A DNA stretch of 56,472 nt from the NCBI RefSeq assembly GCF_040605455.1, contig NZ_JBEXCV010000047.1:1-56472 (forward strand). The letters are read 5' to 3'. Shown piece by piece: positions 41,813-50,106 of this stretch. The notes beneath the pieces are model-generated. The model saw only the letters and a program-made list of their open reading frames with translations, was not told the DNA's origin and ran no database searches. The translations under genes and the position numbers were made by a program. Numbering within the stretch: the first letter of the stretch is position 1; each line of letters begins with the position of its first letter. Source of the stretch: Embleya sp040605455 (GTDB lineage: Bacteria; Actinomycetota; Actinomycetes; Streptomycetales; Streptomycetaceae).

Positions 41813-42460
41813 ATGAGCAACGTCATCGTCTTCGGAGCCAACGGCCGCACCGGACACCTCGTCGTCCGGGAAGCCCTGCGCCTGGGCCACGACGTCACCG
41901 CCGCGGTGCGCGAGCCGGCCCGGTGGCAGCCCCCGACCCCGGAGGACTCGCCCGGCACGGGGAAGTCGGCCGTCGTACGGGCCGACGTGCGCGACGCCGC
42001 CGCCGTACGCTCCGCCGTCGAGGGTCACGACGTCGTGGTCTCCGCGATCGGCCCGCCGGGGCGGCACGCACACGGGCTCTACTCCGACGCGGCGCGAACC
42101 CTGGTGTCCGCGATGGAAGGCGCAGGCGTACCCCGGCTGATCGCGGTCACCTCGGGCGGAGTCCACCACGGCGACCCCAACTTCCCCTGGTGGTACCGCA
42201 ACCTCGTCACCCCCCTGGTTCGGGAGTTGTACGACGACATGCGGTTGATGGAAACGATCGTCCGTCGAAGCGCCGTCGACTGGACCTTCGTCCGCCCCGC
42301 CCGATTGCAGGACGAACCCCCCACGGGCAACTACCGCGTCCTCGACGCGAGCAACCCCAGGGGCGGTCGTAAGGTCACGCGCACCGACCTGGCCCGCTTC
42401 ATCGCCCGCGAACTCGACGAACACCGCTGGTCCCACGCTGCCCCGACCCTGGCCGAGTGA
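41813..42460 (+). CDS. NAD(P)H-binding (SDR_a5/NmrA-like) protein
   Basis: A 215-aa single-domain Rossmann protein. MSNVIVFGANGRTGHLVVRE holds the G-A-N-G-R-T-G loop at residues 8-14. VVRADVRDAAAVRSAVEGHD, VVVSAIGPPG and IAVTSGGVHHGD follow, and VDWTFVRPARLQDEPPTG is the family signature near the substrate site. Members are flavin-reductase/NADPH-quinone-reductase-like sensors or redox enzymes. GAGGA lies upstream of the ATG within the tail of an 8-bp repeat array. It may be read from the MFS promoter. Confidence 0.88.
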   Translation: MSNVIVFGANGRTGHLVVREALRLGHDVTAAVREPARWQPPTPEDSPGTGKSAVVRADVRDAAAVRSAVEGHDVVVSAIGPPGRHAHGLYSDAARTLVSAMEGAGVPRLIAVTSGGVHHGDPNFPWWYRNLVTPLVRELYDDMRLMETIVRRSAVDWTFVRPARLQDEPPTGNYRVLDASNPRGGRKVTRTDLARFIARELDEHRWSHAAPTLAE

Positions 42461-42702
42461 CCCACGACGCACCGGTGGCGGGGGCACCACATGCGATCCG
42501 CGGGCGGATACGTCCACACCGTATCGCCGGCCCTGCGGGTTCGCCGTCGTACACACACCGGCAGGCCGCCAAAGGTCGTCCTGCGGCCGCGGGGTTCCGT
42601 CGGCGCCGGCGGTGGTGCTCGTGTCTGCTCTACCTGACCGGACGCTCGGAACCCGCGGCCTTCTGGTGGAGGTTCGCGGCCGGCGCCGGCGAAAGCGAAG
42701 CC

Positions 42703-42966
42703 ATGCGGTTCCTGATGCTGCACCACCGCGTGCAGGGCGAACCCCGCGACGAGCAACGCTGGGCTGCCGGCATCCCCGTCGAACCCTCGTCCACCGTGAC
42801 CGAAACGCCTGTCGCCGACGCGGTGCCCCGGCCCGCCAAGGACACCGAACGATACGTGGTGAACGCCGAACCCGGGATCCAGGAAGTCGAAGACCCCGAC
42901 TTCGGCGAGGTCTGCATCCCGCGGACCTGGCTCCCCAGCCGCATGATGCTCGCCGGACGAACCTGA
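42703..42966 (+). CDS. Small hypothetical protein
   Basis: An 87-aa frame, MRFLMLHHRVQGEPRDEQRW, VEPSSTVTETPVADAVPRPA, IQEVEDPDFGEVCIPRTW, LPSRMMLAGRT. Codon third positions are almost all G/C, and a strong terminator follows 15 bases after the stop, which together support a real gene. The MRFLML opening recalls YCII-like proteins, but the rest does not match them. I do not recognise it. The stretch 42461-42702 upstream shows nothing else. Confidence 0.45.
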   Translation: MRFLMLHHRVQGEPRDEQRWAAGIPVEPSSTVTETPVADAVPRPAKDTERYVVNAEPGIQEVEDPDFGEVCIPRTWLPSRMMLAGRT

Positions 42967-42981
42967 TCCCGCCCGACAACG

Positions 42982-43011
42982 GTGGCCCCGACGAGATGAC
43001 GTCGGGGCCAC
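42982..43011 (+). terminator. Terminator hairpin
   Basis: GTGGCCCCGACG (42982-42993), loop AGATGA, CGTCGGGGCCAC (43000-43011): a 12-bp perfect stem 15 bases after the small hypothetical gene. It separates that gene from the zeta-toxin-like gene. Confidence 0.85.
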
Positions 43012-43136
43012 TGTCGCTTCTCAAGACAACTCGCGCCCACCCCGCCCGGCGACCAGACGACCAAACAAGGACCTCGTCGGCGCACATGCACAACTCCCAC
43101 CGCGAACCGACTCGGACCATCGACTCGGACACGGCT

Positions 43137-43148
43137 GTGATCGATCAC
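43137..43148. promoter_or_regulatory. Perfect 12-bp palindrome upstream of the double-zeta gene
   Basis: GTGATCGATCAC, about 90 bases before the ATG of the zeta-toxin-like gene. It could be an operator for an unknown repressor; short enough that chance cannot be excluded. Confidence 0.35.
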
Positions 43149-43238
43149 CCCTGCGCGTGCGTCTAGGCTGAACGCGGCTCACAGATAAGCCCGTTGCCGG
43201 AAACGGCGACGGCCCCCGGTTGCCGCCGGGAGCCGCCA

Positions 43239-45197
43239 ATGCGTGCCCATCTTCGCTCTTCGCTGGAGGCGTGGTTGACCACCGATGGACGGGGCCCATG
43301 TTGCCATGCCCACTCCGACTCCGGGAAGGAAACCGATCCCGGGCCGGTCGCCGCGGGCGCTGACGACCGCCGCACCGTGTTGACCCACCGGATCCTGCCG
43401 ACGTGGACGGCGAGCGCCGCACCGCAGGAGCGCCCGGTGGTCGTGTTTGTGGCCGGGCAGCCCGGCGCGGGGAAGACCGTGATCGCGGACCTGGTCCAGG
43501 CGGTGCTCGATCGTCGTGGTGGTGCGGTCCGCGTCGGCGCCGATCTCTACAAGGCTCTCCACCACTTCTACGCCGAGGCATTGGCGCTGGACGTGCGTAC
43601 CGCCGGTGCCGCAGTGCGCGCGGACACCCGCCGTTGGCAGGCCGACCTCGAAGCACACGTCCGCGCCCGCGGTTTCGACGCGGTCGTGGAGACGGCCCTG
43701 GCCGACGTCGACGCGTTCCGCGCCGACGCGGCGGCGTATCGGTGGGCGGGGTTCCGGGTCGAGGTCCTCGCGTTGGCGACCCCCGAGGCCCTGAGCCAGT
43801 TGGGGATCCTGGACCGGTACGTGACCGGCGCGGTGGACGGCGCGGGCCGGTACGTGTCCTGGGCCAACCACGACAACTGCGCGCAGGCGTTACCGGACTG
43901 CCTGGCGGCGATCGAGGCGGAGTGCCTGGCGGACCGGGTCACCGTGGTGCGCCGCGACGCGAGTGTGGTGTACGCCAACGAGGCGGGCCCGGACGGGGAG
44001 TGGGTCCGTCCGGTGGGAGCCGGTGCGGCCGTGGTCGCGGAGCGGGCCAGACCGTGGACCGCGCCGGAGACGATGCGATTCAGGGCGGATCTGGCCGGTA
44101 CGGACCGGCGCCTGCATTGCGCGCCGTTGGACGAGGACCACCGCCTGGCCGTCCGGCGCGACGCGGACCGGGCCGCGGCCCTGGCCGAGCCGGTACGCCG
44201 GATCGCCCAAGCGATCGCCCGGGCGCCCGGTGTCGTCTACCACCGCCTGTCCGCCAAGGAACACAGGTGGATCTTCCACGAGTTGCTCGTCGAAGACCTG
44301 GGGGAGATCACCCCACACCCGCAGCCGGTCGTGGTGTACGTCATGGCCCAACCGGGCGCCGGCAAGACCCGCGCGTCGCACCTGGTCCACCGCGCCATGC
44401 GCCACCGCCGGCCCACCAGGATCGACGCAGAGAACCTCAAAGGCGCCCACCCCGACTACCTGCAACTGCTCCGGGAACATCCCCGCACCGCCGGCGAACG
44501 CGTCCGCGCGGACTACCGGGCCTGGCGCGACCAGGCCATGGCCCACGTCCGCGCGCGCCGCGGCGACATGGTCGTCGAGATCGCCCCGGGCAGCGCCGAC
44601 GCGTTCCTGGCCGACGTCGCCGCGGACCGGCGCGCCGGCTACCGGGTCGACCTCGTCGTCCTGGCCGTGCGCGCCGCCGACAGCCGCCAGGGCACCGCCG
44701 CCCGCTACGCCAGGGCGAGTAGGTCCGGGCCGGCCCGCTTCACCACGGTCGCCGGGCACGACCGGTGCCTGGGCGCGGTCCTCGAATGCGTGCACGCCGC
44801 CGAGTGCGGCGCGGCGGTGGATTCGGTGACCGTCCTGCGCCGGGACCATACGGCTGCCTACCGCAACGAGCTTGATCCGGAGGGACGTTGGTCCTTTGCG
44901 GGGGGCGCGGCGTGGGCGTTGCTGAGCGAGCAGCGGCGCCCCTATACCCCGAGCGAGGCAGCCGGCTTCCTCGCTGTCCACCGATGGCTAGTGCGGGTGT
45001 TGCCTCAGCACCGCTCCGAGTTGGCGGATATCGCTCGGCTGGCCGCGCCCCTGATGCCCGCGCCGACGCGGCCGCGGCCCCTCACCACTCCCGTGTCGCG
45101 GGCGGGGTTGCCTCTCCCGTCGCCACGCACCGTGTCCGAGTTCGACTGCCTCTCTTCGGCGATAGTGACCCACACTTCGAGCCTGACGTTTGCTTGA
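43239..45197 (+). CDS. Tandem double zeta-toxin-like kinase (two P-loop domains)
   Basis: A 652-aa cytoplasmic protein containing two copies of a zeta/PezT-type kinase fold. Domain 1 (about residues 65-300) has Walker A GQPGAGKT at 73-80, then VRVGADLYKALHHF, HVRARGFDAVVETALADVDA, DRVTVVRRDASVVYANE. Domain 2 (about 360-600) has AQPGAGKT at 370-377, then RIDAENLKGAHPDYLQLL, HVRARRGDMVVEIAPGSADA, DSVTVLRRDHTAAYRNELDP. The matching order shows an internal duplication. Zeta toxins phosphorylate UDP-N-acetylglucosamine and halt wall synthesis; single-domain members are about 250-300 aa. Domain 2 better keeps the 'HPDY' substrate segment. No epsilon-like antitoxin is visible beside it. ATG 43239 has GGGAG six bases upstream; a TTG at 43194 is in frame. 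Confidence 0.85.
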   Translation: MRAHLRSSLEAWLTTDGRGPCCHAHSDSGKETDPGPVAAGADDRRTVLTHRILPTWTASAAPQERPVVVFVAGQPGAGKTVIADLVQAVLDRRGGAVRVGADLYKALHHFYAEALALDVRTAGAAVRADTRRWQADLEAHVRARGFDAVVETALADVDAFRADAAAYRWAGFRVEVLALATPEALSQLGILDRYVTGAVDGAGRYVSWANHDNCAQALPDCLAAIEAECLADRVTVVRRDASVVYANEAGPDGEWVRPVGAGAAVVAERARPWTAPETMRFRADLAGTDRRLHCAPLDEDHRLAVRRDADRAAALAEPVRRIAQAIARAPGVVYHRLSAKEHRWIFHELLVEDLGEITPHPQPVVVYVMAQPGAGKTRASHLVHRAMRHRRPTRIDAENLKGAHPDYLQLLREHPRTAGERVRADYRAWRDQAMAHVRARRGDMVVEIAPGSADAFLADVAADRRAGYRVDLVVLAVRAADSRQGTAARYARASRSGPARFTTVAGHDRCLGAVLECVHAAECGAAVDSVTVLRRDHTAAYRNELDPEGRWSFAGGAAWALLSEQRRPYTPSEAAGFLAVHRWLVRVLPQHRSELADIARLAAPLMPAPTRPRPLTTPVSRAGLPLPSPRTVSEFDCLSSAIVTHTSSLTFA

Positions 45198-45374
45198 CCC
45201 GTCGAACGGTCTCGACGTACCCGCGCGGGACTTCCAGGTGCCCGACCCGTTTCCGGGACGTCGCCGCAACGCCGAGCGCGGCCAGTTTCCTGGACGCGCT
45301 TGGGCCCGAGCCCGTCCGGCTTGTCCACCGGCCCGCCCCGGAGTCCCACCTCCCCGGCATCGACTCGCTGCGAC
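45198..45374. other. Short intergenic stretch
   Basis: No recognisable sequence between the double-zeta gene and the first integrase relic. Confidence 0.3.
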
Positions 45375-45530
45375 TGCCTGGTCTCCCCGGAACTCGGCGA
45401 GGTCCTCACCGCCATCATCTTCCGGGTCCGCGCCGGACAAGCAGCCCTGCCTCTCGTGTCCGGCTAGACGTCTTCGAACAGGTCTGGAGCCCGCCCATGC
45501 CCTTCCGCGAGATGACCGCCGAACACACCA
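45375..45530 (+). pseudogene. Tyrosine-recombinase/integrase relic (internal part)
   Basis: The frame from 45375 reads CLVSPELGEVLTAIIFRVRA, then GQAALPLVSG and a stop (45465-45467). Shifting by one base it continues LDVFEQVWSPPMPFRE. Actinomycete tyrosine integrases of one large family contain this text (ISP-x-x-G-E-V-L-x-A-I-I-x-R-V-R, IPLVxxYDxxExVWxPPMPxLFQ) between the N-terminal and catalytic parts. It is therefore a frameshifted internal piece. The C-terminal end of the same type of integrase lies at 46433-46612, beyond an intervening gene. Confidence 0.65.
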
Positions 45531-45636
45531 CAATCGAACCTCGGCATGCCCGACTTCCGCACCGGCACCGGACGTCAGACTTCGAGCACCTGACTCCTGC
45601 AGGTCATCAGCACAACGAGGCGGCTGACGGAACAGG

Positions 45637-46257
45637 ATGGACGACATGACCTACGAGCACACCCCCTTGGACACATGGGATCCCGCGTCCCTTGCCGAAG
45701 TCGCCGACCGGTTCTGCGATTTGAGGACCCCCTGGTGGGTGGCAGGCGGCTTCGCGATCGAACTCGCGGTGGGCCACCGCATCCGAGACCACGTCGACGT
45801 TGATGTCCTGGTACTGCGGCGCGACCAGCTCGCCGTCCAACAGGCTCTGCCGGACTGGAGGTGGTGGGCCGCCGATCCGCCCGGGAGCCTTCGTCCGTGG
45901 GCGTCTGACGAGGCTCTTCCTGAGAGCGTGCACGACATCTGGTGCCAGCCGGCGCCAGGCGAACCCTGGCGCATCCAGATCATGCTCGACGAATCCCATG
46001 ACCAGGAGTGGGTGTCACGCCGTGATCCGCGAGTGCGTCGTCCGGTCGACATGCTCGGTCTGATCTCCGCCGACGGTATCCCCTACCTCGCACCGGAGGT
46101 GCAACTCTTCTACAAGGCCAAGGAGCCCCGGCCCAAGGACGAAGCAGACCTTGCCGCAGCCCTGCCCACGCTCACCGACGACCAGCGACACTGGCTCGTC
46201 CACGCCATCACCCAGGCTTACGGAGCACATCCATGGGTCAACCGGCTGCTGCGTTGA
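45637..46257 (+). CDS. Nucleotidyltransferase-fold protein (aminoglycoside/lincosamide adenylyltransferase-like)
   Basis: A 206-aa protein with the minimal nucleotidyltransferase core. WWVAGGFAIELAVGHRIRDH gives the G-G at 37-38, followed by VDVDVLVLRR with the metal-binding D54-x-D56 pair. The C-terminal segment PYLAPEVQLFYKAKEPRPKD, then EADLAAALPTL, is typical of the ANT(2'')-Ia/LinB-like group that includes many unannotated chromosomal 'nucleotidyltransferase domain' proteins. Members adenylylate drugs or other small molecules; the substrate is not predictable here. The start may be 45637 or 45646 (MTYEHTP). It lies between two integrase relics and upstream of an aminoglycoside-phosphotransferase-like gene. 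Confidence 0.82.
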   Translation: MDDMTYEHTPLDTWDPASLAEVADRFCDLRTPWWVAGGFAIELAVGHRIRDHVDVDVLVLRRDQLAVQQALPDWRWWAADPPGSLRPWASDEALPESVHDIWCQPAPGEPWRIQIMLDESHDQEWVSRRDPRVRRPVDMLGLISADGIPYLAPEVQLFYKAKEPRPKDEADLAAALPTLTDDQRHWLVHAITQAYGAHPWVNRLLR

Positions 46258-46432
46258 TGCCAACAACGCGAGCGGCGACACGCCCGGAATCTCTGGTGGT
46301 GCAACTTCGCTGGCATCTACTCAGAGTGACCTGATCGGGCGCGCATCCGGGCTCTCAGCAGACACTGCAAGTTCGGTTGAGCTTGTGTCAGATGCTCACT
46401 CCTCCGGCCTGACCCGGCCCAACGGGCACGGC
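46258..46432. other. Short intergenic stretch
   Basis: No recognisable gene between the nucleotidyltransferase stop and the integrase relic. The frame preceding the relic is open but unassignable. Confidence 0.3.
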
Positions 46433-46612
46433 TTGCCGAGATCCCGCGACAACTTGATCGCCCGAATCGCCGAAGCCGAGACGGAATGCCGGCTCGGCGA
46501 GGTCGAGGGTCTCCAGGTCAGCATGGCCGGCGCCGAGGAGAAGCTCAGCCGGCTCGATCGGGGCCACGGGCAGCATACGGCCGTGGACCTTGGCATCCCC
46601 ACCATGCGTTGA
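46433..46612 (+). pseudogene. C-terminal end of a tyrosine integrase
   Basis: The frame ends LPRSRDNLIARIAEAETECR, LGEVEGLQVSMAGAEEKLSR, LDRGHGQHTAVDLGIPTMR and a stop. Streptomyces site-specific integrases finish with L-x-A-R-I-x-E-A-E-R-E-x-W-x-G-E-V-E-G-L-x-V-S-L-A-x-A-x-x-K-L, so this is a convincing tail. The catalytic domain is missing. It matches the family of the fragment at 45375-45530. Confidence 0.7.
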
Positions 46613-46684
46613 TCGATGAACCCACGACGGTGGGCTGCCGCATGGCCCTGAACCAAGATCGAGAACAGGTTTGAGAAGCGTGCG

Positions 46685-47581
46685 TCAAACGCCCTTCAGA
46701 ACACGATCAAGTGCTGCCCGGCCTGCAGGTCCCCAGTGCGGCTTGCCGCCGGGAAGGCCCCGATCTCCGTTCTGCCCCATGAGCATCAGGAAGAGGCTCT
46801 TCATAGCGGCCAGCCCGCGGGCGCGCCGGATTGCAGCCTCGTCTGCATGCGCGTACATGTCGAAGAACCGTGAGGCCGTGCCCGCGGGCAGCAGCACCCA
46901 TGCGGCGGCGAGGTCCCACGCCGGATCGCCGGCGAACATGGCACCGAAGTCGACGATGCCCGAGAGCGTTCCCTCCGAGACGACGACGTTCGCGGGATGG
47001 AGGTCGCCGTGCACCCAGACCCGCGGACCCTTCCATGCGTGGGCGGCAATGGCGTCGTCCCAGACGGCCCGGACGTCGGCAGCGATGTCGTCGGGGACAA
47101 CGGCCTGGAAGAAGTTCTCGAAGTCGTCCGTGCAGTTCCTGGGATGGGCACCGAAGTCCGTAGAGATTGGCGCCTCGGCGGGTGCCTCCACATGGAGTGC
47201 CCGGAGGAAACCCGCCAGCGTGTCGGCCGCGTGGTCACCGCGGCTGATCGAGCCGTGGTCCAGCGGCTCGCCGGGAACCCACGTCATCACGGTCCAGTGC
47301 TTGGGGAAGCGCTCGGACGGTTCGCCGAACCGCACCGGGGTCGGCACCGGGAGCGGCATGCGCGGGGCCAGCACCGGTAGCCACCGCCGCTCCTTCAGCT
47401 GGAGCTCCGGGGTGGGGTCCATGCGCTGCATGCGCACGGCCAACTCGTCCCCGAGGCGCCACATTTGGTTGCCCCAGCCGCCCGCCACCTCGCGGATGGC
47501 CAGCCCTGCAAGGTCTGGATGTTGCTCCTGCAGCAGGTCGCGGACCAGCTCTGCGGTGATCTCGATCTCGGTGTCGGTCAT
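46685..47581 (-). CDS. Aminoglycoside phosphotransferase (APH) family kinase
   Basis: A 298-aa protein-kinase-like antibiotic-kinase fold. The N-lobe is REVAGGWGNQMWRLGDELAV (the glycine-rich N in place of a classical loop). MTWVPGEPLDHGS is the hinge. The catalytic Brenner motif is VWVHGDLHPANVVVSEG (H-G-D-x-x-x-x-N), and the metal motif IVDFGAMFAGDPAWDLAAAW (D-F-G, D-P-x-x-D-L). These residues are intact, so phosphotransfer is likely. Members range from true drug-resistance enzymes to kinases of hydroxy compounds. ATG 47581 opens MTDTEIEITAELVRDLLQEQ. Convergent with the integrase relic, it belongs to the accessory block that starts with the double-zeta gene. Confidence 0.88.
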   Translation of the reverse strand: MTDTEIEITAELVRDLLQEQHPDLAGLAIREVAGGWGNQMWRLGDELAVRMQRMDPTPELQLKERRWLPVLAPRMPLPVPTPVRFGEPSERFPKHWTVMTWVPGEPLDHGSISRGDHAADTLAGFLRALHVEAPAEAPISTDFGAHPRNCTDDFENFFQAVVPDDIAADVRAVWDDAIAAHAWKGPRVWVHGDLHPANVVVSEGTLSGIVDFGAMFAGDPAWDLAAAWVLLPAGTASRFFDMYAHADEAAIRRARGLAAMKSLFLMLMGQNGDRGLPGGKPHWGPAGRAALDRVLKGV

Positions 47582-47589
47582 GCGAAGTC

Positions 47590-47850
47590 ACGGTACCTCC
47601 GAAGTTCACAGAAGCGGGCGTGTTCGTGCCGGCAGGGGGTGCCGTAGGGCCTTCCGCAGGAGCCGAGTTGGACCTTGCGGGGGCGTGTTCCTCGAACTCG
47701 GTCCACTCCTCCGCCGTGGCGTCGCGGTATTCCTCTTCCGGGCGGACTTGGCGCCGTTGGTGCGGGTGGGCTTGGTAGTGCCGGATGACGTCCTCGTCGA
47801 AGACGGCAACGTAGCCGCGGGTGGTCTCGCGCAAGGTTTGCGGTCCGCCT
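47590..47850 (-). pseudogene. Unassigned coding relic upstream of the APH gene
   Basis: A minus-strand frame with strongly coding-like composition reads LRETTRGYVAVFDEDVIRHY, QAHPHQRRQVRPEEEYRDAT, AEEWTEFEEHAPARS, then runs without a stop into the APH gene in another frame. No start is convincing. I do not recognise the family; it appears to have lost both ends. The bases 47851-48145 hold no gene except the promoter and ribosome site of the next one. Confidence 0.4.
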
Positions 47851-48145
47851 TCGTGACGACGCGTCGATGGGCCCGTCCGGCGACAGGTCGAGGGTGTGGC
47901 GCGGGCTCCCGCGGTGGGGTGCGCGGCGCGGTTCGGTGCGCGCACCGGCGCGCGACGGTGTCACCTGTAGGTGTGGTTTGGCCGCCAAGACGCGGTCGTC
48001 CGGCGCTGTGGATGCTGTGCTGCTCAAGGCGATGTCCCGGACCGGTCGTGGTGCCCGCGATCGGTCGGTGCGGCCTCGCCGTCCTCGGCCTGCCCTGTGA
48101 GGCGGGTCGTGGGGTCAGACACTTTGCGACGTAAGGGGTTTCGTC

Positions 48146-49864
48146 ATGTCCACGATGAGAAGACGGCTCACCGGACGCTTCGGCAGCGTCGGTATATCGA
48201 TCGCGGTGGCCGTTGCGGGTCTGACCGCACCGTTCACCGTCGGCAGCGCGCAGGCCGCGCCCGGGACACCGGGTGTGCCGCAGGCGCCCGCGGCGATCTT
48301 CGCCGAGGGTTTCGAGAACGGCCAGGGTGCGACGCCGATCCTGCTCACGAACTACACCGGCGGTCCGCCGGTGGGCGAGACGTACACCGCCGACCCGGCC
48401 TGGTTGACCGCGTGCAACGGCTGGGTCACGTCGCCGGCCGCATCGACCACACCTCCCGCCGGCAGCGGGTGCGTCCCGGGCGACTGGGCCCAGGTCAAGA
48501 ACCTCGCGGGCGTACTCGGTCAGTGGTCGGGCGGTTCCTCGACCACGAACCACGCCGTGACGGCGTACACCGCGGGTAATCCGGGCGCCGGCAAGGTGCA
48601 GTTGGAGACGGCGGCCCCGATCCCGTTGCCTGCGGGGCGGCGCTTCATCGCGTTCTCGGTCGACATCGCCGAAGTCAACTGCTTCGCCAACCACTCCAAG
48701 TTCAGCTTCTACCTGCTCGATGGCGGCCAGGCCACGCCCGCGTTCACGCGCCCGATCGAGGCGTGCGTGGATGCCACGACGACGATCGGCGGGGCCCGGG
48801 TCGGCACCTTCACCAGCAACGGAGCCGTGCTGTTCGCCGGCAACCAGGCCGGCATCCGGTTGGTGAACGAGCAGCCGAGCGGCACCGGCAACGACGTGGC
48901 CTTCGACAACGTCAAGCTCGTCGACGCGAGCCCGCAGGTCGACATCGGCTTCGCGCCGACGCCGGTGCTCACCGGCGGCACCTCGACCCTGACCTTCACG
49001 ATCACGAACACGAACGAGCTGGGCGCCAAGCCCGGTTGGTCGTTCTCGGACGCGCTGCCGGCCGGGCTCAAGGCGACCGGGGTGACCACGACGACGTGCG
49101 ATGCCGGTTCGGTCGTCGTGCCGGCGGGCGGGGGCTCGGTCGACGTATCCGGCAACCTGACGGTGGGTCAGGAATCCTGTACGGCGCAGGTCCAGGTGAC
49201 CTCGGCGGCGCGCGGGGCGTACACGAACTGCGCGGCCGGCTTCACGAACGTGGTCGGGGTGAGGCTGCCCGGGTGCGCGAGCGTCGTGTTCGACACGATG
49301 CGATTCGACGCGCACGCGTACGGGGTCGCACTGAAGTCGCCGCTCGCGAACATCGGCCCGATCGCCGCGTCCGACGTGACGTGCTCGAACGTCGCGGCGG
49401 TCGACACCGGCAATGTCGCGACGGTGTCGCTGGGGGCCGTCGGCAACGCGGGCGTGGTCACCACCCGCGCGGAGGGCACGATCGACGCGAACGGCCTGCA
49501 GCGGGCGAACGCGCGTGCCGAGACGGCCGGGGTGAACCTGCTCGGCGGACTGGTCACGGCGGACGTCATCGAAGCGGTCGCCACGGTGCAGGGTGACGCG
49601 AACGGCGGGGCGACGCCGAGCGGTTCGGTCACGTTGGCGAACCTGCGGGTGGCCGGTGTGCCGGTGGTGAACCCGAACGTCAACGTGGATATCACGATCC
49701 CGCTGGTGGCGACGGTGCGCGTGAACGAGCGGGTGGTCGACCCCGGCGGTCGGGGGATCACGGTCAACGCGCTGCGGATCACACTGTTGTCCGGCGTGAG
49801 CGTCGTGGTGTCGCATGCGCGGGTGGCGCTGACGCTGCCGGGAGGTACGTGCCCGACCGCGTGA
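48146..49864 (+). CDS. Secreted choice-of-anchor P family surface protein
   Basis: A 572-aa exported protein. The signal peptide is about residues 1-37 (RRRLTGRFGSVGISIAVAVA, cleavage near AQA-A). An N-terminal region of about 38-270 has an IFAEGFENG start and a beta-sandwich of the kind found in adhesin-like modules. A DUF11-like repeat (about 275-375: VDIGFAPTPVLTGGTSTLTF, FSDALPAGLKATGVTTTTCD) follows. The C-terminal region (about 390-572) is of the choice-of-anchor P type (FDAHAYGVALKSPLANIGPI, DANGLQRANARAETAGVNLL, VRVNERVVDPGGRGITVNAL). There is no LPxTG. Paired cysteines recur in the N-terminal part. AAGGGG lies seven bases before the ATG. The role is probably structural or adhesive at the cell surface. 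Confidence 0.82.
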   Translation: MSTMRRRLTGRFGSVGISIAVAVAGLTAPFTVGSAQAAPGTPGVPQAPAAIFAEGFENGQGATPILLTNYTGGPPVGETYTADPAWLTACNGWVTSPAASTTPPAGSGCVPGDWAQVKNLAGVLGQWSGGSSTTNHAVTAYTAGNPGAGKVQLETAAPIPLPAGRRFIAFSVDIAEVNCFANHSKFSFYLLDGGQATPAFTRPIEACVDATTTIGGARVGTFTSNGAVLFAGNQAGIRLVNEQPSGTGNDVAFDNVKLVDASPQVDIGFAPTPVLTGGTSTLTFTITNTNELGAKPGWSFSDALPAGLKATGVTTTTCDAGSVVVPAGGGSVDVSGNLTVGQESCTAQVQVTSAARGAYTNCAAGFTNVVGVRLPGCASVVFDTMRFDAHAYGVALKSPLANIGPIAASDVTCSNVAAVDTGNVATVSLGAVGNAGVVTTRAEGTIDANGLQRANARAETAGVNLLGGLVTADVIEAVATVQGDANGGATPSGSVTLANLRVAGVPVVNPNVNVDITIPLVATVRVNERVVDPGGRGITVNALRITLLSGVSVVVSHARVALTLPGGTCPTA

Positions 49865-50106
49865 GGTGAGGCGGACGAGCCTGGGCGCGGCGGCCGTTCG
49901 CGGTCGCCGCGTCCGTGCCTGTCGGCGTTGGCGTCGGCACTCGTACCGGTATTCGAATCGGTGCTCGCGTCGGTGTCGACGCTGGTCGCCGCTGCGTCGA
50001 TTCGTGTGAACCACCGTGCGGACCGGACCAATACGACGACGGACAAGACCGTGGCCGAGTAGCACGGAGGCGAACGGTGCCGGTTGGCCTGGAGTAGCCT
50101 GCGGGC

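Noticed and set aside
47606..50065. 819-codon minus-strand frame opposite the secreted surface protein
   Set aside because: Arg/His-rich shadow of a gene with a signal peptide and known domains on the other strand.
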